A stretch of 64,000 nucleotides of DNA from UBA1562 sp041653955 (GTDB lineage Bacteria > Omnitrophota > Gorgyraeia > Gygaellales > Profunditerraquicolaceae), in NCBI GenBank assembly GCA_041653955.1, contig JBAZEH010000001.1, forward strand, positions 1-64,000, given 5' to 3'. Positions 34,058 through 41,396 of the stretch are shown in pieces. Within the stretch, counting starts at the first letter, position 1; every line of letters starts with the position of its first letter. Below the pieces are notes generated by a model that saw only the letters and a program-made list of their open reading frames with translations, had not been told where the DNA came from and ran no database searches. A program made the translations under genes and the position numbers.

Positions 34058-35935
34058 ATGATTTACGACCGTTTCCAGCAGGAAGCAATAGACTATATAA
34101 ACCAGGGCCATTCAGTGATCGTCTCCGCTCCCACCGGAGCGGGTAAGACCGCGATAGCCGAGCATATCCTGGCAACCTCAATTGAAAATAACCGGGGTGT
34201 TGTTTATACCGCCCCTATCAAAGCCCTATCAAACCAGAAGTTCCGCGATTTCGCCGGGCAGTTCGGGGATAATATCGGCATATTAACCGGCGACGTCTCA
34301 ATAAACCCCGAGGCACCTGTCCTGATCATGACCACCGAGATATTCCGCAATAAGATACTGGATGAGCCAAGGAGCCTGGAAAAATACTCCTGGGTGATCT
34401 TTGATGAGATCCATTATATTGATAACCCTGAACGCGGCACAGTATGGGAGGAATCCCTGATATTCCTCCCCAGCCATATGAATATCCTCGCCCTTTCCGC
34501 TACCATACCCAATATAGACAAATTCGCCGAATGGATACAATCCGTACATAATAAGAGCGTCAAGACGGTCATTGAAAATAACCGGCCTGTCCCCCTGCAT
34601 TTCTTATTTCAGTGCCAGAACCAGGTGGTGGATAATATCAACGCCTTAAGAAGGATGGGTCACGGCAAACAGAATAAGATGAACTCCCTGGTCAACTATG
34701 TCCGGGAAAAAGAAGGCCTACCCTGTATCTATTTTGTCTTCGGGAGGAAGCGCGCCGAGGAACTGGCGCAAGACCTTTACGCATATAATTTTCTTAGGCC
34801 GGATGAACGTAAACAGATATTAGGGCTATTTGACTTACTATGCGAGCGCTTTGACCTGAAATACGAGAGGTCAGCGCAAGAGATGCGCCCACTCATCCAA
34901 AATGGTATAGCATACCACCATGCCGGGATGCTTCCGACATTAAAGGAGGCTATTGAAAGGCTCTTCACCAGCCGCTTGCTTAAGGTCATCTTCACTACCG
35001 AAACCTTTGCCCTCGGCATAAATATGCCCAGCCGCACAGTCATCTTTGATAATCTAAGGAAATATTACGGCCGCTATATCAGGAATTTGAAGACGCGCGA
35101 CTTCTACCAGATGGCAGGACGTGCTGGTCGGCGCGGGATAGATACGGAAGGTTTTGTTTACTGCCGGATAAACCCCGCGCGCATGAACTTTGAAGACGTA
35201 AAGAATGTTATCTATGGGAAACCTGAAGAGGTAAGGAGCCAGCTTAATTCATCTTACGCTACTATCCTTAACCTGTATGAAAAACATAAGGAAGAAATAT
35301 ACAAGATATACCCCCTCTCCCTCCATTATTTCCAATCCAGGAAGCAGGAACAAAGAGAAGCACTGCGGCTGATTGAAGCGAAGCTAAAACTGCTTCGGGA
35401 CCTTAATTATATTTCCGGAGACACGCTCACCAAAAAGGGCCAGTTCGCCAAAACCGTATATGGGTATGAGTTAATTTTGTCAGAGCTTTACGATGAGAAT
35501 ATCTTAGAGCAATTAGATGAGTTCGGCCTGGGGATAGCCACTACGGCAACAGTCTTTGAACCGCGCAAAAACCAGAAGATGCTCGGGATATCAAAGGCTT
35601 CGCGCAGGATCAAAAGGATATGTGAAGAGATATATGACAGGATCAAGGCAAAAGAGATGAAGTGCAGGATATACCCTTCAAGCAAAATACCATACTTTCA
35701 TTTAAGTAATTGCATCGAGGCGTGGCTTAGGGGGACCTCTTTTGATAAGATCTTGCGTTTTACGGACACGGATGAAGGGGAAGTAGTGAGGTATTTCAGG
35801 ATGAGCGTGCAAATCTTACGCGAAATAAGCGACGCCAAGGTCGCATCCTACATATTAAAGGACCGCATCAAAGAAACCATCCGCGTCATCAACCGCGATA
35901 TCATAGACGCCGAAAAGCAACTCCGCGAAGGTTAG
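34058..35935 (+). CDS. Ski2/Mtr4-like superfamily 2 RNA helicase
   Basis: 625 residues. Motif I SAPTGAGKT (about 23-31), Ia TAPIKALSNQK, II as FDEIHYI (DEIH box), III LSATIPN, IV-V region FTTETFALGINMPSRTV and VI QMAGRAGRRGID. This motif set, with the post-core insertion and a helical C-terminal part, resembles Ski2/Mtr4/Brr2-type helicases and not the common bacterial DEAD-box proteins. In other systems such helicases thread RNA into exonucleases; the bacterial partner here is unknown. It is monocistronic and divergent from DUF3786. The genes to its right are on the opposite strand. Confidence 0.88.
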   Translation: MIYDRFQQEAIDYINQGHSVIVSAPTGAGKTAIAEHILATSIENNRGVVYTAPIKALSNQKFRDFAGQFGDNIGILTGDVSINPEAPVLIMTTEIFRNKILDEPRSLEKYSWVIFDEIHYIDNPERGTVWEESLIFLPSHMNILALSATIPNIDKFAEWIQSVHNKSVKTVIENNRPVPLHFLFQCQNQVVDNINALRRMGHGKQNKMNSLVNYVREKEGLPCIYFVFGRKRAEELAQDLYAYNFLRPDERKQILGLFDLLCERFDLKYERSAQEMRPLIQNGIAYHHAGMLPTLKEAIERLFTSRLLKVIFTTETFALGINMPSRTVIFDNLRKYYGRYIRNLKTRDFYQMAGRAGRRGIDTEGFVYCRINPARMNFEDVKNVIYGKPEEVRSQLNSSYATILNLYEKHKEEIYKIYPLSLHYFQSRKQEQREALRLIEAKLKLLRDLNYISGDTLTKKGQFAKTVYGYELILSELYDENILEQLDEFGLGIATTATVFEPRKNQKMLGISKASRRIKRICEEIYDRIKAKEMKCRIYPSSKIPYFHLSNCIEAWLRGTSFDKILRFTDTDEGEVVRYFRMSVQILREISDAKVASYILKDRIKETIRVINRDIIDAEKQLREG

Positions 35936-35944
35936 TGCCTTGGC

Positions 35945-35973
35945 AGGGTCTGGCCCCGAAGGGGACTGACCCT
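35945..35973. repeat. GGGTC/GACCC nested hairpin after the helicase
   Basis: AGGGTC ... GCCCC-GAA-GGGG ... TGACCCT forms a compact double-step hairpin 10 bases after the helicase stop. No T-run follows, so it is more like a REP-type intergenic element than an intrinsic terminator. A CCTTGGCA patch beside it echoes the patches in the other repeats. The rest of 35974-36090 holds nothing that I can support. Confidence 0.5.
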
Positions 35974-36090
35974 TCTGTATGCTCTAAAACACCTAAGCCA
36001 TCCGCTAAAAAATCAACCTACATACTGCGTGAATCCACCCAAACCATCCCACTAAGAATAAAAGTGGAAGTATCCGCTATCCCTGCTAAT

Positions 36091-36249
36091 TCATTTCTCT
36101 TTTAACAGAACGATTCCGCTTAGCACGGAGAATATTATTGTTACGTAGTTATAGATAGCCCAGTAAGCGTTATTCTTGATAACCATGCCTACGATTGTGT
36201 AAACCGTAAAAATCAACAACAATATCCCGATTATTTTGTTTTTTCTCAC
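36091..36249 (-). CDS. Small two-helix membrane protein, unknown function
   Basis: 52 residues starting with GTG at 36249, chosen because a GGAGGTGA site lies 5 bases upstream; the frame is open further upstream but without hydrophobic or start signals. It has two membrane segments (IIGILLLIFTVYTIVGMVI and YNYVTIIFSVLSGIVLL) joined by a short KNNAYWAI loop, and a short Lys-Glu-Lys tail. No family is recognised. It lies downstream of the candidate structured RNA at 36370-36503. Confidence 0.6.
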   Translation of the reverse strand: MRKNKIIGILLLIFTVYTIVGMVIKNNAYWAIYNYVTIIFSVLSGIVLLKEK

Positions 36250-36264
36250 ACTCACCTCCAAGCA

Positions 36265-36293
36265 ACTATTAATTCTAATGGGGAGTTTGTCAA
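36265..36293 (-). promoter_or_regulatory. Possible promoter of the small membrane protein gene
   Basis: TTGACA (36288-36293), 17-base spacer, AATAGT (36265-36270) on the minus strand. The predicted start falls at the Shine-Dalgarno itself, which is uncomfortably close; the -10 is only a partial match. Confidence 0.35.
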
Positions 36294-36369
36294 TGGCTTT
36301 GCTTATTGGATAACAAACCACCGCCTTGCTGGCTTGTAAACTGATTCGCCTTTCTCATGGCGGGGTATA

Positions 36370-36503
36370 AAAAAAGAAGCAAGAGTACTGCAAGGCTCTC
36401 CCCACAACTCTGTAGCCTTACGAGGCTCTCTATACACCTCTGAAGCCTCACTCTTGCTTGGAAGGACGGATAAACATAAACACCTTTATTCTACCCGCCT
36501 TCT
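36370..36503 (-). ncRNA. Candidate structured small RNA with three-way junction and terminator
   Basis: The outer stem AAGCAAGAGT (36377-36386) / ACTCTTGCTT (36450-36459) is a perfect 10 bp. It encloses two adjacent hairpins of the same design: AAGGCT/AGCCTT (36392-36397, 36414-36419) and GAGGCT/AGCCTC (36422-36427, 36444-36449), each with a 16-base loop. The two hairpins are near direct repeats of one another. On the minus strand the outer stem is followed by CTTCTTTTTTT, an intrinsic-terminator tail. A promoter lies at 36510-36538, giving a transcript of about 135 nt. It also contains a 9-codon reading frame (start near 36479, AAGGTG ahead of it, stop in the outer stem), so an attenuator with leader peptide is an alternative. 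I do not recognise a known RNA family. Confidence 0.6.
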
Positions 36504-36509
36504 AAGTTA

Positions 36510-36538
36510 AGTATACACTATTAAAAGTTAATTTACAA
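36510..36538 (-). promoter_or_regulatory. Promoter driving the candidate small RNA
   Basis: Minus strand: TTGTAA (36533-36538), 17-base spacer, TATACT (36510-36515). It begins 10 bases after the stop of the macro/Nudix gene, so the RNA has its own start. Confidence 0.65.
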
Positions 36539-36547
36539 GGGAAGGGC

Positions 36548-37480
36548 CTATTTTTTATATTTTAGGTAATCCTCCAGTATCTTATTGTGGTCAAAGGCAA
36601 AGGTGAGGTCTTTGATCTGTTCTGGTTTTATTATCTTCAGGCCCTTGGCGTCATCTCCGGCTTTGGGTTTTCCTTTACCTTTAGCAATGAAAACGGTGCA
36701 GATAGTGTGAAACCTGGGGTCGCGGCCGGGTTCGGAGTAGGTGTGGAACTGTTTTAAGTCCTCTAATTCCAGGTCTGTTTCCTCCTTCATCTCCCTCCTT
36801 ACCGCATCCTCCAAACTTTCATTGTAATCTACGAAGCCGCCGGGAAGGGCATAGCCGAATGGCGGATTGCTGCGTTCAATAAGGACGATACCGCCGTTGA
36901 TCTCTATGATGGCGTCCACAGTACTGAAAGGGCCATTTTGCAGTTTATAGATTATATATTCCAGGTAGCTGATTATTCCTTTGTTGAAGATAGCGTATGC
37001 CTCCTTATCATAGAGGCAGAAGATTAGCTCCTTTAGATTTGTGCCATCCTCTTTGATATGGCGAAACACCTCCTGGGAGATTATCTTGGCAGAGCCAAGG
37101 AGTGGAAAACCACCGGTGCCACATCCAAGGGCTGGGAAGGCAATGGATCCTATCTTTAACTCTTCTGCTAATCTTAGAGCACTTTTACAGGATTCTCTTA
37201 TCTTGGTTTCATCGGTCTTAAAATCCATTCCCATAGTAGCGGAGTGTATGACGTATTTTGCGGATAAGGAGCCGGCTTTGGTGTAGGCGGACTCACCTAT
37301 CTTTATGGGGCCTTTTTTGACTGCTTCATCTTCAATAGATTGGCCCCCCTTATTTTTTATCGCGCCTGCCACACCTCCACCCATCACTAATTTATTGTTA
37401 GCGGCATTCACGATAGCGTCAACTTTGAGCTCCGTGATATCGCCTTTTACTATTTTTATCTCGGTATCTTTAATGAACAT
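36548..37480 (-). CDS. Macro domain - Nudix hydrolase fusion
   Basis: A 310-residue two-domain enzyme. Residues 1 to about 170 are a macro domain (IKIVKGDITELKVDAIVNAANN, LVMGGGVAGAIKNKGG, FPALGCGTGGFPL) that binds or hydrolyses ADP-ribose derivatives. Residues about 180-310 are a Nudix hydrolase with the full box starting GGFVDYNESLEDAVRREM and ending KEETDLEL. The combination suggests two steps in one chain: release or capture of ADP-ribose, O-acetyl-ADP-ribose or ADP-ribose-1''-phosphate, then pyrophosphate cleavage to AMP and ribose phosphate. That coupling is inference. A GGAGC site precedes the ATG. It overlaps vanZ by 25 bases at the end of the purine unit. Confidence 0.9.
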   Translation of the reverse strand: MFIKDTEIKIVKGDITELKVDAIVNAANNKLVMGGGVAGAIKNKGGQSIEDEAVKKGPIKIGESAYTKAGSLSAKYVIHSATMGMDFKTDETKIRESCKSALRLAEELKIGSIAFPALGCGTGGFPLLGSAKIISQEVFRHIKEDGTNLKELIFCLYDKEAYAIFNKGIISYLEYIIYKLQNGPFSTVDAIIEINGGIVLIERSNPPFGYALPGGFVDYNESLEDAVRREMKEETDLELEDLKQFHTYSEPGRDPRFHTICTVFIAKGKGKPKAGDDAKGLKIIKPEQIKDLTFAFDHNKILEDYLKYKK

Positions 37481-37857
37481 TGGTTGCTCCTTTTTGGTTT
37501 ATTTAATTTAAGTATAATAAAAAAGATGATAATACCTAATGTATCAAAGGCGAGGTCGCGCCTGGTGCCGCTCCTGCCGAAGACGTAAAGCTGATGTACC
37601 TCATCAGATACCGCGTAAAGGAATGATGCGGTAAAGGAGATGGCAAACAGGTAAAAGGGGATGAATTTAACGAATGTGCCTTTCAAGGCGCGGTATATGA
37701 GGGCTGCAAGGACATAATATTCGGTGATATGGGCGATCTTACGCAGGATGAGATCATATATACCCCATCCTGTGTTCAGGCTGGGGATACTTGAGACAAC
37801 GTATATCAGGTATGCCCAGGCAAAGGCCGGGAGCCATAATCGAAGAATTTTATTCAT
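37456..37857 (-). CDS. VanZ family membrane protein
   Basis: 133 residues with about four membrane helices and the VanZ-type conserved pieces: RKIAHITEYYVLAALIYRAL and AVSDEVHQLYVFGRSGTRRD followed by a last helix. VanZ-like proteins are linked to teicoplanin resistance or phosphate-rich lipid handling in some species, but most are uncharacterised. It overlaps the nth start/stop and the macro/Nudix gene. Confidence 0.85.
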   Translation of the reverse strand: MNKILRLWLPAFAWAYLIYVVSSIPSLNTGWGIYDLILRKIAHITEYYVLAALIYRALKGTFVKFIPFYLFAISFTASFLYAVSDEVHQLYVFGRSGTRRDLAFDTLGIIIFFIILKLNKPKRSNQCSLKIPR

Positions 37858-38504
37858 CAGCGCGACCTCGCTACGCCCGCTCTCTTGCAGATATTATTTA
37901 CATAGCACCTGCTGCAAAAGGGTGAGACGGGTAAACACAGATTTTGTCCGAAGGCGACAAGAACGGTATTCAGGCGTATCCAGTAGCTCTTTGGGATTAT
38001 CTTTTGAAGCGCTTCTTCGGTTGCGTGCGGTTTTTTAGTCCTTATCCAGCCAAGGCGGTTTGATATCCTGTGCACGTGCGTATCTACGCAGATCGCGGGA
38101 ATATTATAGCCAAGGCCCAAAACGAGGTTTGCGGTCTTACGGCCGACTCCTTTTAAACTAAGAAGTCCTTCTATGTTATCCGGGACGCGGCCTTTAAAAT
38201 CAGTCAGGAGTTTTTTGCTGATACCTAAGATGACTTTTGCTTTGGTGCGGTAGAAACCTACAGGGTAGATAAGTTTTTGAATACGTGATGCGGATAATGT
38301 AAGTATCTTCACGGGGGCAGCTGCCACTTTAAAGAGGCGGTTGCTGGCTTCCTCTGTGGTTTTATCCTTTGTCCTTAAACTTAGAATACAGGAGATTAAA
38401 ACGCGAAATGGGTCCCTCCTCCTTGATTCTATCGTGACCCAGGGAATATTGAAGCTTTTGGCCTGTTTTTCTATTAACGTGATGGTTTTTAAAATATTAC
38501 TCAC
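37857..38504 (-). CDS. nth: Endonuclease III-like DNA glycosylase
   Basis: 215 residues starting with GTG at 38504. It has the helix-hairpin-helix LLSLKGVGRKTANLVLG with the catalytic Lys region, the catalytic Asp in VDTHVHRISNRLGW, and a C-terminal 4Fe-4S loop in CX6CX2CX5C spacing (CLPVSPFCSRCYVNNIC). It removes oxidised pyrimidines by base excision repair. A variant repeat element lies between it and cca upstream. Confidence 0.93.
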   Translation of the reverse strand: MSNILKTITLIEKQAKSFNIPWVTIESRRRDPFRVLISCILSLRTKDKTTEEASNRLFKVAAAPVKILTLSASRIQKLIYPVGFYRTKAKVILGISKKLLTDFKGRVPDNIEGLLSLKGVGRKTANLVLGLGYNIPAICVDTHVHRISNRLGWIRTKKPHATEEALQKIIPKSYWIRLNTVLVAFGQNLCLPVSPFCSRCYVNNICKRAGVARSR

Positions 38505-38510
38505 GGCTAT

Positions 38511-38573
38511 ATAGGGACACCCTTAGCTTTGGCAGAAAGGGTGTCCCTCGATTGGCAAAAAGGGTGTCCCTAT
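38511..38573 (-). repeat. Variant repeat with three GGGTGTCCC arms (type C)
   Basis: ATAGGGACACCCTT (38511-38524) is complementary to both AAGGGTGTCCCT (38537-38548) and AAGGGTGTCCCTAT (38560-38573), so two mutually exclusive stems are possible. The patches AGCTTTGGCA and CGATTGGCA between the arms match those in the other elements. The cca stop codon TAG is formed by its end (TATAGGG). Confidence 0.8.
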
Positions 38574-40012
38574 ATGAATTTGGATGCTGCTTTTAGGGCT
38601 TCCTGTATGGTTTTTATCTTGCCGATGGCCTGCAATTCTTCTACTTCGCGCAGGATCTTACCGATCAGGGGTGATGGTTGTAACCTGAATTTTTTCATGA
38701 TATCATCCCCGTTTATCAGGCGCGCGGGTTTCTTCTCTTTTTGTTTCTTAAAATATCTCCTGATAAGCTCCTGGCATACATGCTCATGCTGCACGCGTGA
38801 TTTTTTTGTAGTGAGGGGGCCTTTGGTTGCGCGCTGGTCAGCGAGTGATAAGATAAGAGTGCTTACGCTCTCCTTGCCTGCGTCGCGGAAATACCTGAAT
38901 ATGGCGCGCGCTGTAGGCTCTTCGGTATCGCCGAGGTATCCGGGGCGCAGGTGCCATAAAACCATTTTGCCGAGTGAATCCATTTCATCATTAGAGAGCT
39001 TAAGGCGTTCTACTATATACTTAGTGATATTCAGGCCTACCCTCTCATGGCCATGGAATATCAGTTTTCTTCCTTCGCGGCGCATTGCCTTGGGTTTTCC
39101 GATATCATGCAGGAGCGCTCCTAATTTCATCAGGGCGCGGCGGGTGCGGGTAGGCGAGATTATCTCATCCAGGTATTCATTGACCTCCTGCCTCTTTTTA
39201 AACTCCTCAAAGACTATCTCAAGCTGCCTTAAGGTTTCTAAGGTATGTTTCCAGATATCTAAATGGTGGTATGGCCCCTGCCTTTTCCCGCGCATAGGTT
39301 CTATTTCAGGAATTATTATCTTTAATATCTTAAGGTCATCTAACTTATTAACGTATTCAAATGCCCCGGGGGCCTGTAGTATCTTGAAAAGTTCATCGCG
39401 GATACGCTCAAATGACACTACGGATAGCTTTCTGGCTTTAGCTTTTACTGCCTTAAGCGTATCTTTATCTATCTTAAATCCGAAGCTGACAGCAGCGCTG
39501 AAAGCGCGCAATATCCGAAGGGGATCTTCGTCAAATGCCTTCTTATTGACCATCCTGACTAACTTTTTCTTCAGGTCGCGCCTTCCGGAGTGAGGATCAA
39601 TGATATTATCTTCTATGGGGCCTGCGAAAAGCTTATCTGCTTCTAAGGCGAGGGCATTAATAGTGAAGTCACGGTGCAGCAGGTCACCTTCAAGGTCTTT
39701 ACCGCGGAAATCGGTAAAATCCAGGGTATATATCTTACCGTCAAGTTTCTTTACGGCGCGGCCACAGCCATGCTCTTTATCCAAGGCAACAAATCCGCAC
39801 CTTAACTCTTTGGCAGATTCTCTTGCGAAGTTTATCGCGCCTTTTTTAAGGGCAAAATCTATATCAGGGTTTTCCTTTTCGCGGCCCAGGAGGATATCGC
39901 GCAGATACCCCCCTACAAGGTACAGTTTTACCTTTCTCCTTTTGGCAACCTTAAGGGCTGCCTCAATAAGAACCCTGTCATTTGAATTTACGGCAGGCTT
40001 AAAGGATACCAT
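38570..40012 (-). CDS. cca: CCA-adding tRNA nucleotidyltransferase / poly(A) polymerase with HD domain
   Basis: 480 residues. Class II nucleotidyltransferase head: YLVGGYLRDILLG, the catalytic NPDIDFALKK (DxD), and LHRDFTINALAL. The neck follows, with RILRAFSAAVSFGF, then an HD phosphohydrolase domain with ALLHDIGKPKAM and FHGHERVG. tRNA genes in this window (fMet at 52881) lack an encoded CCA, so a CCA-adding activity is required. Separate A-adding and CC-adding enzymes exist in some bacteria, so the exact specificity is open. The stop codon comes from the adjoining repeat. Confidence 0.9.
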   Translation of the reverse strand: MVSFKPAVNSNDRVLIEAALKVAKRRKVKLYLVGGYLRDILLGREKENPDIDFALKKGAINFARESAKELRCGFVALDKEHGCGRAVKKLDGKIYTLDFTDFRGKDLEGDLLHRDFTINALALEADKLFAGPIEDNIIDPHSGRRDLKKKLVRMVNKKAFDEDPLRILRAFSAAVSFGFKIDKDTLKAVKAKARKLSVVSFERIRDELFKILQAPGAFEYVNKLDDLKILKIIIPEIEPMRGKRQGPYHHLDIWKHTLETLRQLEIVFEEFKKRQEVNEYLDEIISPTRTRRALMKLGALLHDIGKPKAMRREGRKLIFHGHERVGLNITKYIVERLKLSNDEMDSLGKMVLWHLRPGYLGDTEEPTARAIFRYFRDAGKESVSTLILSLADQRATKGPLTTKKSRVQHEHVCQELIRRYFKKQKEKKPARLINGDDIMKKFRLQPSPLIGKILREVEELQAIGKIKTIQEALKAASKFI

Positions 40013-40030
40013 AATGGCGGGTGAGATACC

Positions 40031-40447
40031 TTATTCTATCGGTTTCTTGTTAAAGACCTCTGACTGCTTTACTACTTCGTCTTCCACGTATATGGGCGCG
40101 CGCGCCCTGACTGCCAGCGCGATACTGTCTGAAGGCCTGGCGTCAATGGTTTTGGTATCGCCGGATTTTGTCTTAATGACTAATTTGGCGTGGAATGTGT
40201 TATCTTCCAGTTTATCTATGATGATCTTATCTACGACTGCTTCCAGGCTCTCAATGGCAGATTGAAGGAGGTCATGGGTAAGCGGGCGCGGCGGCTCAAA
40301 TCCGCTGATCTTCATCTTTATGGCAGAGGCCTCCGGCAAGCCGATAACGATAGGAAGCAGCCTCTCCCCGCCCTTTTCCTTAAGGACGATCAGCTGGTCA
40401 TGCCTCTTCTCGTCTATCACTATCTTGTTCAATTCCATCTCCACCAT
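40031..40447 (-). CDS. Bifunctional nuclease (BFN/DUF151) family protein
   Basis: 138 residues, full DUF151 domain: LKEKGGERLLPIVIGLPEA, SGFEPPRPLTHDLL, and the C-terminal DARPSDSIALAVRARAPIYV. Homologues show RNase/DNase activity in plants and Thermotoga. The ATG overlaps the nrdR stop as TAATG. Confidence 0.88.
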   Translation of the reverse strand: MVEMELNKIVIDEKRHDQLIVLKEKGGERLLPIVIGLPEASAIKMKISGFEPPRPLTHDLLQSAIESLEAVVDKIIIDKLEDNTFHAKLVIKTKSGDTKTIDARPSDSIALAVRARAPIYVEDEVVKQSEVFNKKPIE

Positions 40448-40926
40448 TATCTTGCCCCTTTACGCTGCGGTTTTTCCTTATTCAATATATCCTTTAATTC
40501 CACCATGAACTGGCCGACATCCTTGAACTGCCTGTATACCGAGGCAAACCTGACATAGGCGACATCATCCAGCGATTTCAACTTCTCCATCACCAGTTCC
40601 CCGATACGGGATGCCTGGACCTCGCGGTCTGATTTCTTCTGGATAGCGCGCTCTATCTGCACCACGATATCTTCCATCTTCTCCATGCTGATAGGCCTTT
40701 TCTCGCAGGCGCGGATCACCCCGGCGAGTATCTTCTTACGGTCAAATGGTTCGCGCCGGTTATCCTTCTTTATAACTAAAAGGGAGACTTCTTCTATATA
40801 TTCATAGGTAGTGAAACGCTTACCGCACTTCAGGCACTCGCGCCTCCTCCTGATCGCCGATTCTTCCGCGGTCCCGCGCGAATCAACTACCTTATCTTCT
40901 TTATAACCGCAATATGGGCACTTCAT
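40447..40926 (-). CDS. nrdR: Ribonucleotide reductase transcriptional repressor NrdR
   Basis: 159 residues: an N-terminal zinc ribbon MKCPYCG...CLKCGKRFTTYEYIE (CxxC/CxxC) and an ATP-cone (VIKKDNRREPFDRKKILAGV). It represses nrd operons in response to ATP/dATP. No nrd genes are present in this window. The start overlaps the deaminase stop by 4 bases, grouping it with nucleotide-metabolism genes. Confidence 0.96.
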   Translation of the reverse strand: MKCPYCGYKEDKVVDSRGTAEESAIRRRRECLKCGKRFTTYEYIEEVSLLVIKKDNRREPFDRKKILAGVIRACEKRPISMEKMEDIVVQIERAIQKKSDREVQASRIGELVMEKLKSLDDVAYVRFASVYRQFKDVGQFMVELKDILNKEKPQRKGAR

Positions 40927-41396
40927 TTTTTATTTTTTACGCTTCTGACCTTTATCTTTGCTTCCCTGAGGAAATCCCGCGATAGCTTATCCGGGTAAGA
41001 ACCTGCGGTGATTATCTCTTTAATGCCGCCATTAATGAGCATTTTGGCGCAGATAACGCAGGGCTGGTTGGTAATATAAAGGACACTGTCTTTTGTGCTT
41101 ATCCCGTGCAGCGCCGCCTGAAGGAGGACATTCTGCTCGGCGTGCAGCCCGCGGCAAAGCTCATGACGCTCCCCGGAAGGGACCTTCATCTTTTCTCTCA
41201 GGCAGCCGATATCAATACAATGCCTTACGCCTGACGGCGCGCCGTTATAGCCGGTCGCCAGTATCTTCTTATCTTTCACAAGGACAGCCCCCACCTTGCG
41301 GCGCAGGCAGGTCGCCCTTTTAGATACCAGGAAGGCTACCTCTATGAAATATTCATCCCAACTTGGGCGCTTGAAAGCGGCCTTTTTATTTTTCAT
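40923..41396 (-). CDS. dCMP deaminase (ComEB-like cytidine/deoxycytidylate deaminase)
   Basis: 157 residues with the zinc site His-Ala-Glu (GLHAEQNVLL) and PCVICAK (PCxxC), and an N-terminal GAVLVKDKKILATGYNGAP typical of dCMP deaminases. A second metal-binding set (His/Cys around HCIDIGCLRE, ERHELCRGLH) matches the structural zinc of the family. It supplies dUMP for thymidylate synthesis, and its partner SHMT (glyA) overlaps it by 4 bases upstream. Confidence 0.92.
   Translation of the reverse strand: MKNKKAAFKRPSWDEYFIEVAFLVSKRATCLRRKVGAVLVKDKKILATGYNGAPSGVRHCIDIGCLREKMKVPSGERHELCRGLHAEQNVLLQAALHGISTKDSVLYITNQPCVICAKMLINGGIKEIITAGSYPDKLSRDFLREAKIKVRSVKNKK

Noticed and set aside
36387..36449. 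Two near direct repeats resembling a tiny CRISPR array
   Set aside because: Only two units, each self-complementary and enclosed by an outer stem; no spacers or cas genes.
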